Positions 10,970-21,510 of a DNA stretch of 64,000 nt are shown in pieces. The translations under genes were made by a program, and so were the position numbers. The stretch is from NCBI GenBank assembly GCA_016169945.1, contig JADLSH010000373.1, forward strand, positions 1,054,001 through 1,118,000, written 5' to 3'. Position 1 is the first letter of the stretch, and each line of letters opens with the position of its first letter. This stretch comes from Trachythela sp. YZ-2020. Its lineage: Eukaryota; Cnidaria; Anthozoa; Malacalcyonacea; Clavulariidae. The notes beneath the pieces were generated by a model, which had not been told where the DNA came from, ran no database searches, and saw only the letters and a program-made list of their open reading frames with translations.

Positions 10970-12046
10970 CACATACCGTAAATCCTCTATTTATCCTCCT
11001 GGGGAGCTTTTATCTATTTCAGGCACATTTGAGTGGGCGGGACTTATTAGAAAGGGAGGTTTTATTGTAAGACTTTAGCATATGTGGCTACAGTGTCATT
11101 TTTTACCAGTATATTGCTCTGTATGCATATATCTGATGGGTATTGTAAATATCCCAAAACGATCTGTGAAAGATGTCTATAAATTCAAAAAATATGTTGA
11201 AATTTATGAAAAAATAATCTTCAATAATCTTTTAAGATCCTCAGAAATATAAATGTAACTGTAAGTAATATAAAGTACATGTATCATTAACATTATTGTC
11301 TATTGTGCATTTGTAGGTTTATATAATGTTGTTATCAGAAGGGTCACTAAATTGTCACTTCCCCCATGCCATATTAATGCCTTTTGACCCAGTTCTCGTA
11401 TCACTTTCTCCCAAAGGGAACTAAATTATATACACTTTTGATTGCATAAATACTAATTTAAGCATGCACAACTATGAAACACAACTATTAACAATTCTGA
11501 ACATCAAGAGAACATACCAAAGTTCCCAAGTAATTATTATGATACGATTGCAAGTAAAAGGACTGGAACTAGCAACAAGTCAACATAAAAATACAGTTCC
11601 ATATTTCCTGTTATGCCAAAAATACACTGTGTCAGGGATGATTTGATAGGGGGGGGTGCTAAGCGGGTTTTGGTCATGAAGCCAAAGGAAGGGTGAATCG
11701 CCACTGAGGACCCCCTATAGGGTCATGGGAGTTATCTTGTCAGAATTTTTTTTTTAATTAGATGGTCAAAAATGCCCATCAATGGCCCGATATTATATTG
11801 TTTGATAAATGCTCTGTCAAATCCAAAATTCAGATTTGATATGGAATTTGCACCCCTCCTGCACCTCCCTTGGCCAAGGTAGGAGGGGTGCACACCCCCT
11901 GTAAATCCATCTCTGCACTGTGTAGCTACTGCATGAAACATAATTTAGAGCATTTTATGCCATACTAAGTAATTTCTAATTTGATAACTAGTCCAGTCCT
12001 CTACTAGCACTCAGTTCTCAGATTGCCTACTAAACACAATGCAATA
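10970..12046. other. Intergenic region between the convergent genes of IS3EU copy 1
   Basis: About 1.1 kb without coding signals. There is a G-rich stretch near 11650 and a C-rich one near 11850-11900. It should hold the 3' ends and poly(A) signals of both genes; I cannot single out a specific site. Confidence 0.5.
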
Positions 12047-14289
12047 TCAAAGTAACTGAAATCCAGGTGAGTTCAACAAACAAAAAGTAAATTCCTCACT
12101 AAATTTCTTTTGATCACATAACTCACTTACTGGAAATTTGAGAACATTAGCACAAGTGTTTGTGCTGATCTTCCTTGGAGTATCCAAATTATGCAAGAAC
12201 TCTATGGTTGGACGAGGAGAGAATCCAACTGCAGGTACATCTTGTGCGCCAGTTGCAAATTCAAGAATTTGATTCAGGTTAAGTGTAACTTCTCTATCTT
12301 CAACTTGGCTAACAACTCTACCATTCTCAACATCTTCAAGATACTGATTAAAATTGAAAATAAGGTTTTGTTCAATGGCAAATTTGTTGCTACCAACAGG
12401 GCTGAATTTTGGATCGAAAATGGAGTCGATATCCTCAGCTGTTAGCTTTGTGTTTGACACTTCAAATAAACTTCTGAACATATCTGGATCTTCTCGGACT
12501 AGCTGCAGAATATTGCAAGTCTTGAGACCATCAATAAACTGGTTAAGCTCACTCAATGACACAAGCACAGTGTAGTGAAGGGCAATGCATCTAAGAAATT
12601 CCTCTTTGTCGGACATTGTGACAAATGGCTTGGTGTAACCAGCTTCAAATCGGAAACCACTTTCAAAGGTTGCCTTTTCTCGGAATTCATCGGCATTTGA
12701 CTGTTTCTCCAACTCAGTGAGACTGGTCTTTATGTCATGATTTGGGATTTCATCAATAGATGGCACGAGGTCTTCAACATTTCCTGTCAAAATATAATCA
12801 ACTGTAGTCTTAGAAAAACATCTAGGGCCTGGAGATCCTTGTAGTAAGCCAAGAGCAGTAAGCTGCCCAAAAGCATAATATTCTCTTCCTTGTAAGGCTA
12901 AAATATTGTGTCTAAAAATGTATTGTGACATCAACTTTCTTTGAGCAGCAGAGTTTACCAACCCAAAGTATTCTCGTGATGGCCCACCTTGATCTACAGC
13001 GGGCTCCCCAATGAATTGGACCTTGATTGGTTTGCACACATCCTCCTTTGCTCTTCCTAGCTTGGTAAGCGAGTCTTCCCAAACATGCTGCCTTCTAACT
13101 TTCATTCTTAAGTTACCTGAGCTATTCATATTAAGTTCTTTCCAGTTTTTAAGCTTTTCAGTAAGCTTTTCATTCACTGTATACAATGTTTTTGATTGAT
13201 GTAATGGCTCATCCTCATCGTGGTAAGTGTCAACGTCATCTTCACATTCTTCACTCAATAACGACCCATACAAGTCATTCACTGATCTGTCTTGAACTTC
13301 TACAAGCAAGTTAATTGCCCCTTCCACAAATCCAGTTACATCAACTGCTTGCCTCAATTCACTGTCATTGTTAGTGGGGAACATTTCTTTCAAGCTTTGA
13401 AAACCTCTAGAAAATCTTGCTGTTTCAGAAGGTAATGCATTCACTACCTGTGAGCTTGAACCATTCTCTTCAGATACATTAATACTTTGGCCATGGTCAT
13501 CAACAACAATCGAATCATGTGATGTCAATGTTGATGTCTTGCTAGAGCTTTGCACTAATTGCAGTGAGGAACTGTTTGTTTGTGTGGAAGAACTTGCATG
13601 AGCAAATTATTCAATCACAGACATCTGTCTAATGTGGCTTTCCTCCCCTGGTCCTGATTCACCTTCAGTGTCATTGCTACTGTCCAGCTGTAACTGGTTA
13701 TAAAGTTCCTGGTCACTTAGTTTCAAAAGGAACAATGTGATGCGATTGAATGCTTTGCCAACATCTTTCTGATACTCATCCAATTGAAATATACGATTAT
13801 GATGGTCAGGAAGGGTCAAAATTTCTGTGCCATCTGGGTAAACTAGTGTATAATTTGCTTCGTTATCGAAATTACGATCATGTGCACAGTGTTTTTCGTA
13901 TGACACCTTAAGAAGATCTAACTTACGAATGGTTGCAGGAACTCGGACCATCTTGCATTTACCTTTCATGGGTTTTAATTCTCCTTTCGTTAAAGTCATT
14001 ATCCCTATTCCAATAAGAACTTCCTTTGGGGGCTTTTGTTGTTTATTTTTCTCCGCATGCTGTACTCTTTCGTTCGATTTTCTTTTCCGAAATTCATCAA
14101 AGGAAAGTATAGGAGTTACTGGCTGAGGCTGTGAATTCGAAACAGCATGGGCTGCATGGCTACTCGTAGAATCCGAAACATTCGATCCATTTGTTTTAAT
14201 TTGTGTAATTCCACATAAATTACAGTTCCACAAAGATGACAAAAGCGAAATGATTCCAAGACGTCTGAATTACATTTCCTGCATTTCAT
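12047..14289 (-). pseudogene. Zinc-ribbon/CUE/HECT ubiquitin-ligase-like gene of IS3EU copy 1
   Basis: Read on minus. ATG at 14289-14287 starts a small zinc ribbon (CRKC ... FCHLCG). A 95-bp intron with GT/AG borders (14223-14129) would restore the frame to the following part. Next come a conserved domain ending in FNRITLFLLKL, a CUE-like ubiquitin-binding motif (LKEMFPTNN ... GAINLLVE, near 13385), and a HECT domain with GGPSREYFGL and the catalytic-type cysteine in NTCANVLKFP (near 12152), ending in LNSPGFQLL. HECT enzymes pass ubiquitin to substrates. An in-frame TAA at 13607-13609 splits the protein before the CUE and HECT parts; the two sides are in the same frame. The break may be a real mutation or a sequence error. 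Confidence 0.82.
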
Positions 14290-14553
14290 AGTTATAATAT
14301 ATAATCGAAGATATGCAAATTGAATTAAATTAAGTTAAAGTCATTCAAAACGACGCCATTTTGAAGTTTGCATTTGCATACGTATAACACCAATGCTTCC
14401 ACTGCCTAGATCTAAATTTCCTTTTTCGTTGGTGAAAATATTGTATTTCACTATACACGAATCGCGGAAATTCGGCGCGCATCCAAATGACGCGTTCTGA
14501 GTCGGACAAAAATCGCAGTTAAAGAAAAACATGTAGCTGTGACTGGATGATTT

Positions 14554-14668
14554 AAAATATGCGTATTAAAGTATTCAAATGTTCAGTCATGCATTCGTGT
14601 TTTTATTGTTGTGATATGTAATCACGAATGCATGACTGAACATTTGAATACTTTAATACGCATATTTA
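14554..14668. repeat. Perfect 46-bp hairpin inside IS3EU copy 1
   Basis: The stretch 14554-14599 (aaatatgcgtattaaagtat ...) is followed after a 23-base spacer by its mirror at 14623-14668. It lies about 265 bases upstream of the HECT start codon, in the presumed promoter. It may be a tiny foldback insertion or a structural element. Confidence 0.8.
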
Positions 14669-15119
14669 TTAATTATTAATCTTCCCTCATTTTTTGTTTC
14701 AACGTTTCTACTTCTATTTTTAAATTCGGAGCATTGGTCAGCGGCTGTCATAATAGTAGAATGCAACAGGTTGCAAAATGCTATAATAGTAATAGTAATA
14801 GCAAAGAGTATCCTTACTCTATGGTAAGAAGTATATAAATAGTATCTATCAGTAGTGGTAGACAGTAGTACTACTGCGTCGCAAAGACCAGCTGAATTGA
14901 CATGGCGGTACGTGGAAAAATAAGAAATTTAATGCTTATTTTAACAACAAAGTAAGCTTTCCAAAAAGGTTTCAATAGCTTTCCCAGAATTTCCTAAGAT
15001 TTTCTGCGATTTTTTTAAGTGAGGATTTCTGGGGAGAATCAGGAAATTTACCGAGAAGTGGAAGACTGCAATAATAACACCTGCATTCAGCCTGCACAGC
15101 CCGTTTAATTAGTTTCAAA
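14669..15119. other. Non-coding stretch before the right array
   Basis: No coding frame or repeat that I can name; a run of aatagtaatag words lies near 14783-14803. Confidence 0.45.
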
Positions 15120-15435
15120 TCAAATGTGTTTTGACTTTTGTGCTTTGCGATGTCAAATATGTTTTACTATTCCGAATGTGTTTTGCGACTCAAATGTGTT
15201 TTGCGATGTCAAATGTGTTTTGCTATTCCAAATGTGTTTTGCGATGTCAAATGTGTTTTGCTATTCCAAATGTGTTTTGCTATTCCAAATGTGTTTTGCG
15301 ATGTCAAATGTGTTTTACTATTCCAAATGTGATGTGCGATGTCAAATGTGTTTTGCTATTCCAAATGTGTTTTGCGATGTCAAATGTGTTTTGCTATTCC
15401 AAATGTGTTTTGCGATGTCAAATGTGTTTTGATTT
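15120..15435 (-). repeat. Right subterminal 19-bp array of IS3EU copy 1
   Basis: The same two 19-bp units as at the left end, on the other strand and in a different order. The array lies about 0.8 kb upstream of the HECT gene start (14289). Confidence 0.9.
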
Positions 15436-15571
15436 TTAAAAGGTGTTTTGACTTTTTGAAATGTGTTTTGCTGATGTAAAAATATGTCCAAAAAACTGCT
15501 AAATGTGTTTGAAGATCGTTAAATGCGTTTTGTTTGTCTTGTTTTGTGTTTTGCACTTATGGGCCACCGTA

Positions 15572-15800
15572 CCAATTATAGTCCTTAAAAGCGATTTCAT
15601 TTCATCACTACCATTTATCGTTAGGCTTTTATTATTGAAATACCATCGCAGAATAAGGTCATCGATTTCAAGCTTTTTACAATCGCCGCCTGAAGCAGTC
15701 CATGCCGTCTCTCGTTCGAAAATCACATTCATGAAGATTACGAGATTTTCGAAAGTACCATTCCATTTAAAGCTTCCCTGTTCAACAAACCTTCCGCCAT
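15572..15800 (-). pseudogene. Displaced N-terminal ORF1 segment
   Basis: This minus-strand frame has the segments GSFKWNGTFENLVIFMNV, TAWTASGGDCKKLEIDDL and LRWYFNNKSLTINGS, then runs straight into the inserted DNA transposon at 15571. If the transposon and one copy of the 6-bp duplication are left out, the frame continues without a break into 9173 and downstream to about 9090, then reaches the coiled-coil part after a small frame change. So this segment is the start of the same ORF1. Its own upstream end is not clear; it may begin near 15800. Confidence 0.65.
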
Positions 15801-17781
15801 CTTTAATGATATGATATCTTTAATAGTATATTCAAAATCATTAGAAAATCCTTTTTGAGAACTTACATGTGAACCGGCCAAGGTTGGGGTTGACCACAGC
15901 CGGCCCAATTTCAGGGTGAATGATCAGGAGTTGCGGGTTTTTAACGGCTTTTATAAACAAATTTTATACCCAAGCAAAACTATTTTAAAAACATTCTTAA
16001 ATTAATCAAATAACTACACTTTAACAATAAAATATAGTTGACATGATACTATAATGCCTTTACATTCTTTTAATTACTCCATGAGCTCATTTAGAGCGGT
16101 TTATGCAACCTTTTCTGTGGCCTATATGTTGTGTCAACTTGTGTGTTGCTCGTCATATGTATATACCTGTCAGCCCAAGCTCACATTGTTGCTATGTTAA
16201 TATTTTTTTTATTAATATTTTTTTATTATTGCTGTTTGTATGTTATGGTATATTATGTGTATGTGTTATGTCTGTTATGCTATTTACCAGAAATGGTATG
16301 ATGGAATTAAATATATATTTATTATTGATGGTTAGGGTACTTCATATTAGCAAATTATAGTAGACTTAATAGTCAAATATATATTGTCAAAAAAATGCTA
16401 AAATATTGTGTCAAATGTAGAAATAAAGTTACTTACTTCTACTACAAGTTGCAATCGACTTTTCGGTGTTGACTTGGTGTGATTTTAAATCCACTTTGAG
16501 GGGATGGTATTCTATGTAATAATATAATATTAAGGAGAAGGCAGGTGAATATAGCTCCAACGAACTCGCATCGGCTTCACAAATCCTTCTCGCGTCGCAT
16601 AATAATGCATCGAATCGCCAAAAAAACAACAGATCCATAAAGCCCATTACATTTCACATCACATTCATCGTCTTCAGCAAACACAAGAGATTTTTTGTCG
16701 TTGAAAATCCATAATTTGTTCGATTTTCTGACAATCTCAGGCTCCGTGGCTGTCGATACCCGGGGATATTCAGTTGAGAGCTTGCGAGTTCGAATTACAC
16801 TCTCTATTGTTATTGGTTGATTACATTGTTGTCGCGTGAACGCGATTCGAATCTACCAATAACAATAAAGAGTGTAATTCGAACTCGCAAGCTCTCAACT
16901 GAATATCCCCGGGTATCGACAGCCACGGAGCTGAGATTGTCGAAAATCGAACAAATTATGGATTTTCAACGACAAAAATCTCTTTGTGTTTGCTGAAGAC
17001 GATGAATGTGATGTGAACAATGGGCTTTATGGATCTGTTGTTTTGGCGATTTGCATTATGCGACGCGAGAAGGATTTGTAATCGATGAGAGTTCGTTGAG
17101 TTATATTCACATGCCTTCTCCTTAATATTACATAGAATACCATCCCCTCAAAGGGATTTAAAATCACACCAAGTCAACACCGAAAAGTCGATTGCAACTT
17201 GTAGTAGAAGTAAGTAACTTTATTTCTACATTTGACACAATATTTTAGCAATTTTTTGACAATATATATTCGACTATTAAGTCTACTATAATTTGCTAAT
17301 ATGAAGTACCCTAACCATCAATAATAAATATATATTTAATTCCATCATACCATTTCTGGTAAATAGCATAACAGACATAACACATACACATAGTATAACA
17401 TAACATACAAACAGCAATAATAAAAAATTATTAATAAAAAAAATATTAATATAGCAACAATGTGAGCTTGGGCTGCCTTAGACTTGCTACAAGTCGACTC
17501 GCATAATGACTGGGTTAATACGGACTGAGTTTACTGGGTTAATACGGACCTGGTTAATATACAGACTAAGGGCGAGCTTGAGTCGAGAGCGAGACGACTT
17601 GTCGCGCTTGCAGGAAATCGCATCTCCTTGGCGCGAAAAATTACAGCGGGCGGAGCCAAATGGGTTTTCCCTGCAAAACTTGAGTGTTGTTTTGACAGAA
17701 TGAACTGACAGGTTTGCTACACGAAATAAGACTCGTGTTACAAACTTGCTACACTTTTCATGCTATGCGACAAATATGTGA

Positions 17782-18000
17782 ATGGCAACGCCAACTAAAA
17801 TTGTCTCAAGAACGAACGTTTCTCCCAAAACCAAGGAATTTAATTGTCTGATTTGCTTTCAAAAAGTGGAAAGAGCTGATTACAGAAGAAAGTTGTTTAC
17901 GTCAAAGGGGAAAATAAACGTGTGTCAGGACCTTGAGCTTGTGTTGGGAGAGGAAATATTTACAGACAACAGTGGGACGATGACAAGACATATCGAATAG
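17782..18000 (+). pseudogene. Captured zinc-finger-like N-terminal exon
   Basis: The frame starts with ATG and has FNCLICFQKVERADYRRKLFTSKGKINVCQDLELVLGEE. The CxxC pair, the RRKLF basic segment and a later cysteine resemble the N-terminal zinc-binding exon of a widespread, poorly named invertebrate protein family. No second CxxC follows before the stop. The 3' end overlaps the RecQ exon on the other strand (17954-18000), so it is a fragment joined to foreign sequence. Confidence 0.4.
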
Positions 18001-18206
18001 ATCTGTTCTTGTTCACCACGCTTCAAATAGTCGTAAACAAACGGAGCAATGTGAAAAGTAAGGGTTTTGCCAGACCCAGTTGGCGAGACCATCAAAACAT
18101 CACGGCCGGAGAGATATGCTTCTACAACTTGCCGTTGATTTTCTCTTATTTGTTCGAATCCAACCTTCCTAAGGCCATAACTTATAGCATCTTTGATTGA
18201 ATACAT
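17954..18206 (-). pseudogene. Captured first exon of a RecQ-family DNA helicase
   Basis: From the ATG at 18206 the frame gives GLRKVGFEQIRENQRQVVEAYLSGRDVLMVSPTGSGKTLTFHIAPF and ends CLVIVPLLS at a GTAAAT splice-donor-like site (17953). The FxxxRxxQxxxVxxxL motif 0 and the SPTGSGKT Walker A box are those of RecQ helicases, which unwind DNA with ATP. Only the first exon is present; motifs II-VI are missing. It is flanked by the ends of a non-autonomous transposon, so I read it as a captured gene piece and not as a working gene. Confidence 0.72.
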
Positions 18207-18538
18207 GATGCTACGAATAGAAAACTCACAAAATATCTAAAAGTTATAGCTTGAATGTTCACCAATGCAGTAGAGATAAACCTTTGGATAAACAAACACG
18301 GGAATAGGAAAACCCATCGATACTTGAGTGTTGACAGGTACACCTACGTATAGCCAATTCTCAAATCTGATTGGCTTACACGCACCGACTAGGATTCGAG
18401 TCGGTAAAATTTGGCGCGCTGCAAGAGCGACAAGTCGACTCCTCGGCCCTTATCAAGTGGCCAATTTCCGACTCGCGCTTTCGTTGAATTGGGCTTAACT
18501 GCGCGTCTGGGCTTTACCGCGAGTCTGGGCTTTACCTA

Positions 18539-19178
18539 GCCTGATCCCAGACCCTCTTTGTGGGCTCTGTCCCACCCGAGCGTCTGATAACATTCATACA
18601 ACATTCCTTTCCTATGACAAATCTATTAATATACTGTAATGCAAACATTACCGCCACGCCCCCTTTTCACAAATAGAAAAGTTGTCAATTTCATAATGCA
18701 GTAAAATAACATGAATTCGCAAACGGGACAAGCTGTTAAATGTTTAAACGATGAAAATGATGTCGAATACTTGTTTTTGTTGACTGGATAAGCTCTTTAT
18801 TTTAAATATTTCAGTCACTTCACGAAGGGATATATTCTCTGCCATGTTGTTCAACACTACTACCATTTGCAAGATCGATAAACAAAACCCGCTATATTTG
18901 ATCTGAAACCTAGCTCTTACGTTTATAAAACAATATGGTCGCCATTGGTCGGGACCTACAAACGTGTATAAAAATAACTCCAAACGTGTGCGTTTGAAAC
19001 GTAAACAAACGTGGGAAAACGTTTGTAGTTGACGGTTCATCCAAAGGTCATCCAAGGTAATCCCCACGATTTTCGAGGGCTTGACGTTGATTGGTCAAGA
19101 CATGAGAAAGGAATGTTGTATGAATGTTATCAGACGCTCGGGTGGGACAGAGCCCACAAAGAGGGTCTGGGATCAGGC
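18539..19178. mobile_element. MITE with ~75-bp inverted ends and TA duplication (level 4)
   Basis: The ends GCCTGATCCCAGACCCTC and their mirror (about 75 bases, nearly identical) enclose 640 bases, with TA on both sides (18537-18538 and 19179-19180). A TA target fits Tc1/mariner-type MITEs. It has no coding capacity that I recognise. Confidence 0.75.
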
Positions 19179-20464
19179 TAGGCTTTACCGCGCGTCAATG
19201 GAGTCGACTTGTAGCAAGTCTAGGGCTGCCTGTGGTATATAGAAGGTAAAGGCTAATTACTCGCGGCCCGACCGCATCGCCTTCAAACTCAGATATCTCC
19301 GCTCAAACTTGTCGTACGGCAAAAAAAATTCGATCAGATCTTTTCGCAAAGGTTTCTCTTTCGAACGAATATGGTTTTATCATAACTCGGGCAAATTTAG
19401 CGACGAACGGAGCCAAAATCTCTCTCAATTTCGGCTATGTTCATAATACTTCGAACTGTTCGGGCATGATCGTGGACGTGATGTAAACAAACTGGTAAAC
19501 AATACCGTCTTACGCGGGGTGGGACAGCAGTCAAATTCGTCGCTACTCGTCAATTTGACTGCTGTCCCACCCTGAGTAAGACGGTATTATTTACCAGTTC
19601 TTTACGTCACGTCCACGATCATGCCCGAACAGATCGAAGTATTTATTTTAATATGAACATAGCCGAAATTGAGAGAGATTTTGGCTCCGTTCGTCGCTAA
19701 ATTTGCCCGAGTTATGATCAAACCATATTCGTTCGAAAGAGAAACCTTTGTGAAAAGATCTGATCGAATTTTTTTTGCCGTACGACAAGTTTGAGCGAAG
19801 ATATTTGAGTTTGAAGGCGATGCGGTCGGGTCGCGAGTAATTAGCCTTTACCTTCTATATACATATGACGAGCAACACACATTTTGACACAACATATAGG
19901 CCACAGAAAAGGTTGCATAAACCGCTCTAAATGAGCTCATGGAGTAATTAAAAGAATGTAAAGGAATTATAGTATCATGTCAACTATATTTTATTGTTAA
20001 AGTGTAGTTATTTCATTAATTTAATAATTTTTTTAAATAGTTTTGCTTGAGTATAAAATTTGTTTATAAAAGCCGTTAAAAACCCGCAACTCCTGATCAT
20101 TCACCCTGAAATTGGGCCGCCTGTGGCGTTGACATGGGGGTTAGCAACAGCAAATAATACAAGGTTGGAGACTTTGACGGTTAGTGGGACTAGGGACAAA
20201 CGCTGACAGAAATCAATCGAATAACGCGAATTTCGGCTGTCGCATCGTCGCCAAATTACGTTACATCGAAGAGCGATAATTTTTACATAACATAAACTTA
20301 CAAACGTCGCCAACTGAAACTTACAAATATCTATAATCTTCCGAGGGTTGTGCCCTGCTTGAATTCACGGCCTTTAAAGTACTATTTACAACATGAGCGG
20401 CAGTGTTGTATCGGATATACAAACGAAGGTGAGCGTTATATATCTACGGTGGCCCACAAGGGTC

Positions 20465-20790
20465 ACGGCAAAATAAAGACTCACGGCAAAACACAACGAA
20501 CTCACGGCAAAACTCAACGAACTCACGGCAAAACACAACGAACTCACGGCAAAACTCAACGAACTCACGGCAAAACTCAACGAACTCACGGCAAAACTCA
20601 ACGAACTCACGGCAAAACACAACGAACTCACGGCAAAACACAACGAACTCACGGCAAAACACAACGAACTCACGGCAAAACACAACGAACTCACGGCAAA
20701 ACACAACGAACTCACGGCAAAACACAACGAACTCACGGCAAAACACAACGAACTCACGGCAAAACACAACGAACTCACGGCACAACTGAC
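20465..20790 (+). repeat. Left subterminal 21-bp array of IS3EU copy 2
   Basis: About 15 copies of a 21-bp unit (core cggcaaaacacaacgaact, with variant aactcaacg) follow the end. Because 21 is a multiple of three, the array is open in all frames and gives a false GKTQRTH heptapeptide protein. It ends some 215 bases before the HECT start at 21007. Confidence 0.9.
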
Positions 20791-21510
20791 TCGGCAAAGC
20801 AACGAACAACACGCGTAACACACAGCGCCAACGACAAAAACTCAGCAGACAACTGCGTCGAAAGTCACGGCGGAAGTGGATCTCACGGCCGGCGGAAGTC
20901 CGATTTTTCCGAGAAGATACACTGTTGTTGTGAAATTACGCCGCCTCCTCTCTTCTGCTCTGTTCGACAACAAAACACGTGAACTGTAGCAAAAATGTAA
21001 TCCACTATGTTTTGTTCAAACTGTGGACATCATTGTGAAGACACTGGCAGCTTTTGTTTGGATTGTGGTTATAATATCAGCAAAAGTTGTCAAGAAGGTA
21101 TGGAAGTATTTTCAGTACTTTAGTAATAATAGTTTATAAATAATATGAGTTTATAATTTTATTAATTCAGTATACCACAGTTTATACGTTTATACTGGTT
21201 TATACCGAAGTGAAGTTAGCACCCAAATTAGCGCCCAACTCAGTGAAGTATAAATAGCGACCAAATTGTGTTTTCAACCATAACTCACGAACTAAATGAC
21301 AGGCAATAATTAGTCGACCTTTTCAAGATTTATATATATAAAAACGCGCACCGCCATCTTGCCGGGAGTGTGTTTATATGGGAATTAGCTTTACTTTAAT
21401 ATTCATCAGGGTCTATGTGGCTGTGCTTTATACTAAGTTATTCGATAGATATGACATCAAAATTAATTGTGTTTTATTAAATACTTAAAGCAACCAAGGT
21501 GAAGTAATAA

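Larger units (their letters stand above)
9180..15571. mobile_element. IS3EU-type DNA transposon, copy 1 (complete ends)
   Basis: The 6392-bp element has perfect inverted ends beginning TACGGTGGCCCATAAGTGC and the matching mirror at 15553-15571. The match extends over roughly 80 bases before small differences appear. It is bounded by the CCAATT duplication. Ends starting TAY with 6-bp duplications, together with an IS3/retroviral-type DDE integrase, are the marks of the eukaryotic IS3EU superfamily. Inside are two convergent genes: the transposase on plus (9812-10963) and a HECT-type protein on minus (14289-12047). Minisatellite arrays lie just inside both ends. Confidence 0.9.
17479..19222. 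mobile_element. Element with captured exons (level 3 of nest)
   Basis: A perfect 22-bp inverted end (starting TAGACTTGCTACAAGTCG) is bounded by exact 9-bp duplications GGGCTGCCT at 17470-17478 and 19223-19231. Nine-base duplications are typical of Mutator-like elements, though other superfamilies are possible. It has no transposase but carries two exon-like pieces on opposite strands: a cysteine-containing N-terminus (plus) and a RecQ helicase first exon (minus). This resembles gene-capturing (Pack-type) elements. A MITE sits inside its right half. Confidence 0.78.
16167..19234. mobile_element. Second foldback element (level 2 of nest)
   Basis: It is flanked by GTATATAC (16159-16166) and GTATATAG (19235-19242). 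The mirrored right arm of the outer element keeps the empty site as a single GTATATAG, which proves the insertion. The two arms (about 16167-16820 and 16850-17478 plus 19223-19234) are near-perfect mirrors around a short centre near 16835. The ends (CTGTCAGCCCAAGC / GGGCTGCCTGTG) and the 8-bp duplication again point to hAT. No gene is seen in the arms. Confidence 0.82.
15895..20125. mobile_element. Outer hAT-like foldback element (level 1 of nest)
   Basis: The ends CACAGCCGGCCCAATTTC (15895) and its mirror at 20108-20125 differ by one base. They are flanked by GGGTTGAC (15887-15894) and GCGTTGAC (20126-20133), an 8-bp duplication with one change, as in hAT elements. The element is one long palindrome. 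The right arm is 19549-20125. The left arm is split into 15895-16166 and 19235-19548 by the insertion of a second foldback. No transposase is present, so it is non-autonomous. Confidence 0.82.

Noticed and set aside
9297..15435. CRISPR-like array of short direct repeats
   Set aside because: Repeats are contiguous 19-bp minisatellite units without unique spacers, in inverted pairs at transposon ends, in an intron-containing animal genome.
18744..19067. Minus frame of 107 codons inside the MITE
   Set aside because: No recognisable domain, and the MITE is defined by its ends; probably a chance frame.
20449..20982. Open frame with many GKTQRTH heptapeptide repeats, and the mirror frames with CREFV or SLCFAV repeats
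   Set aside because: The 21-bp DNA repeat is a multiple of three, so all frames stay open by chance. It is the subterminal array of a transposon.
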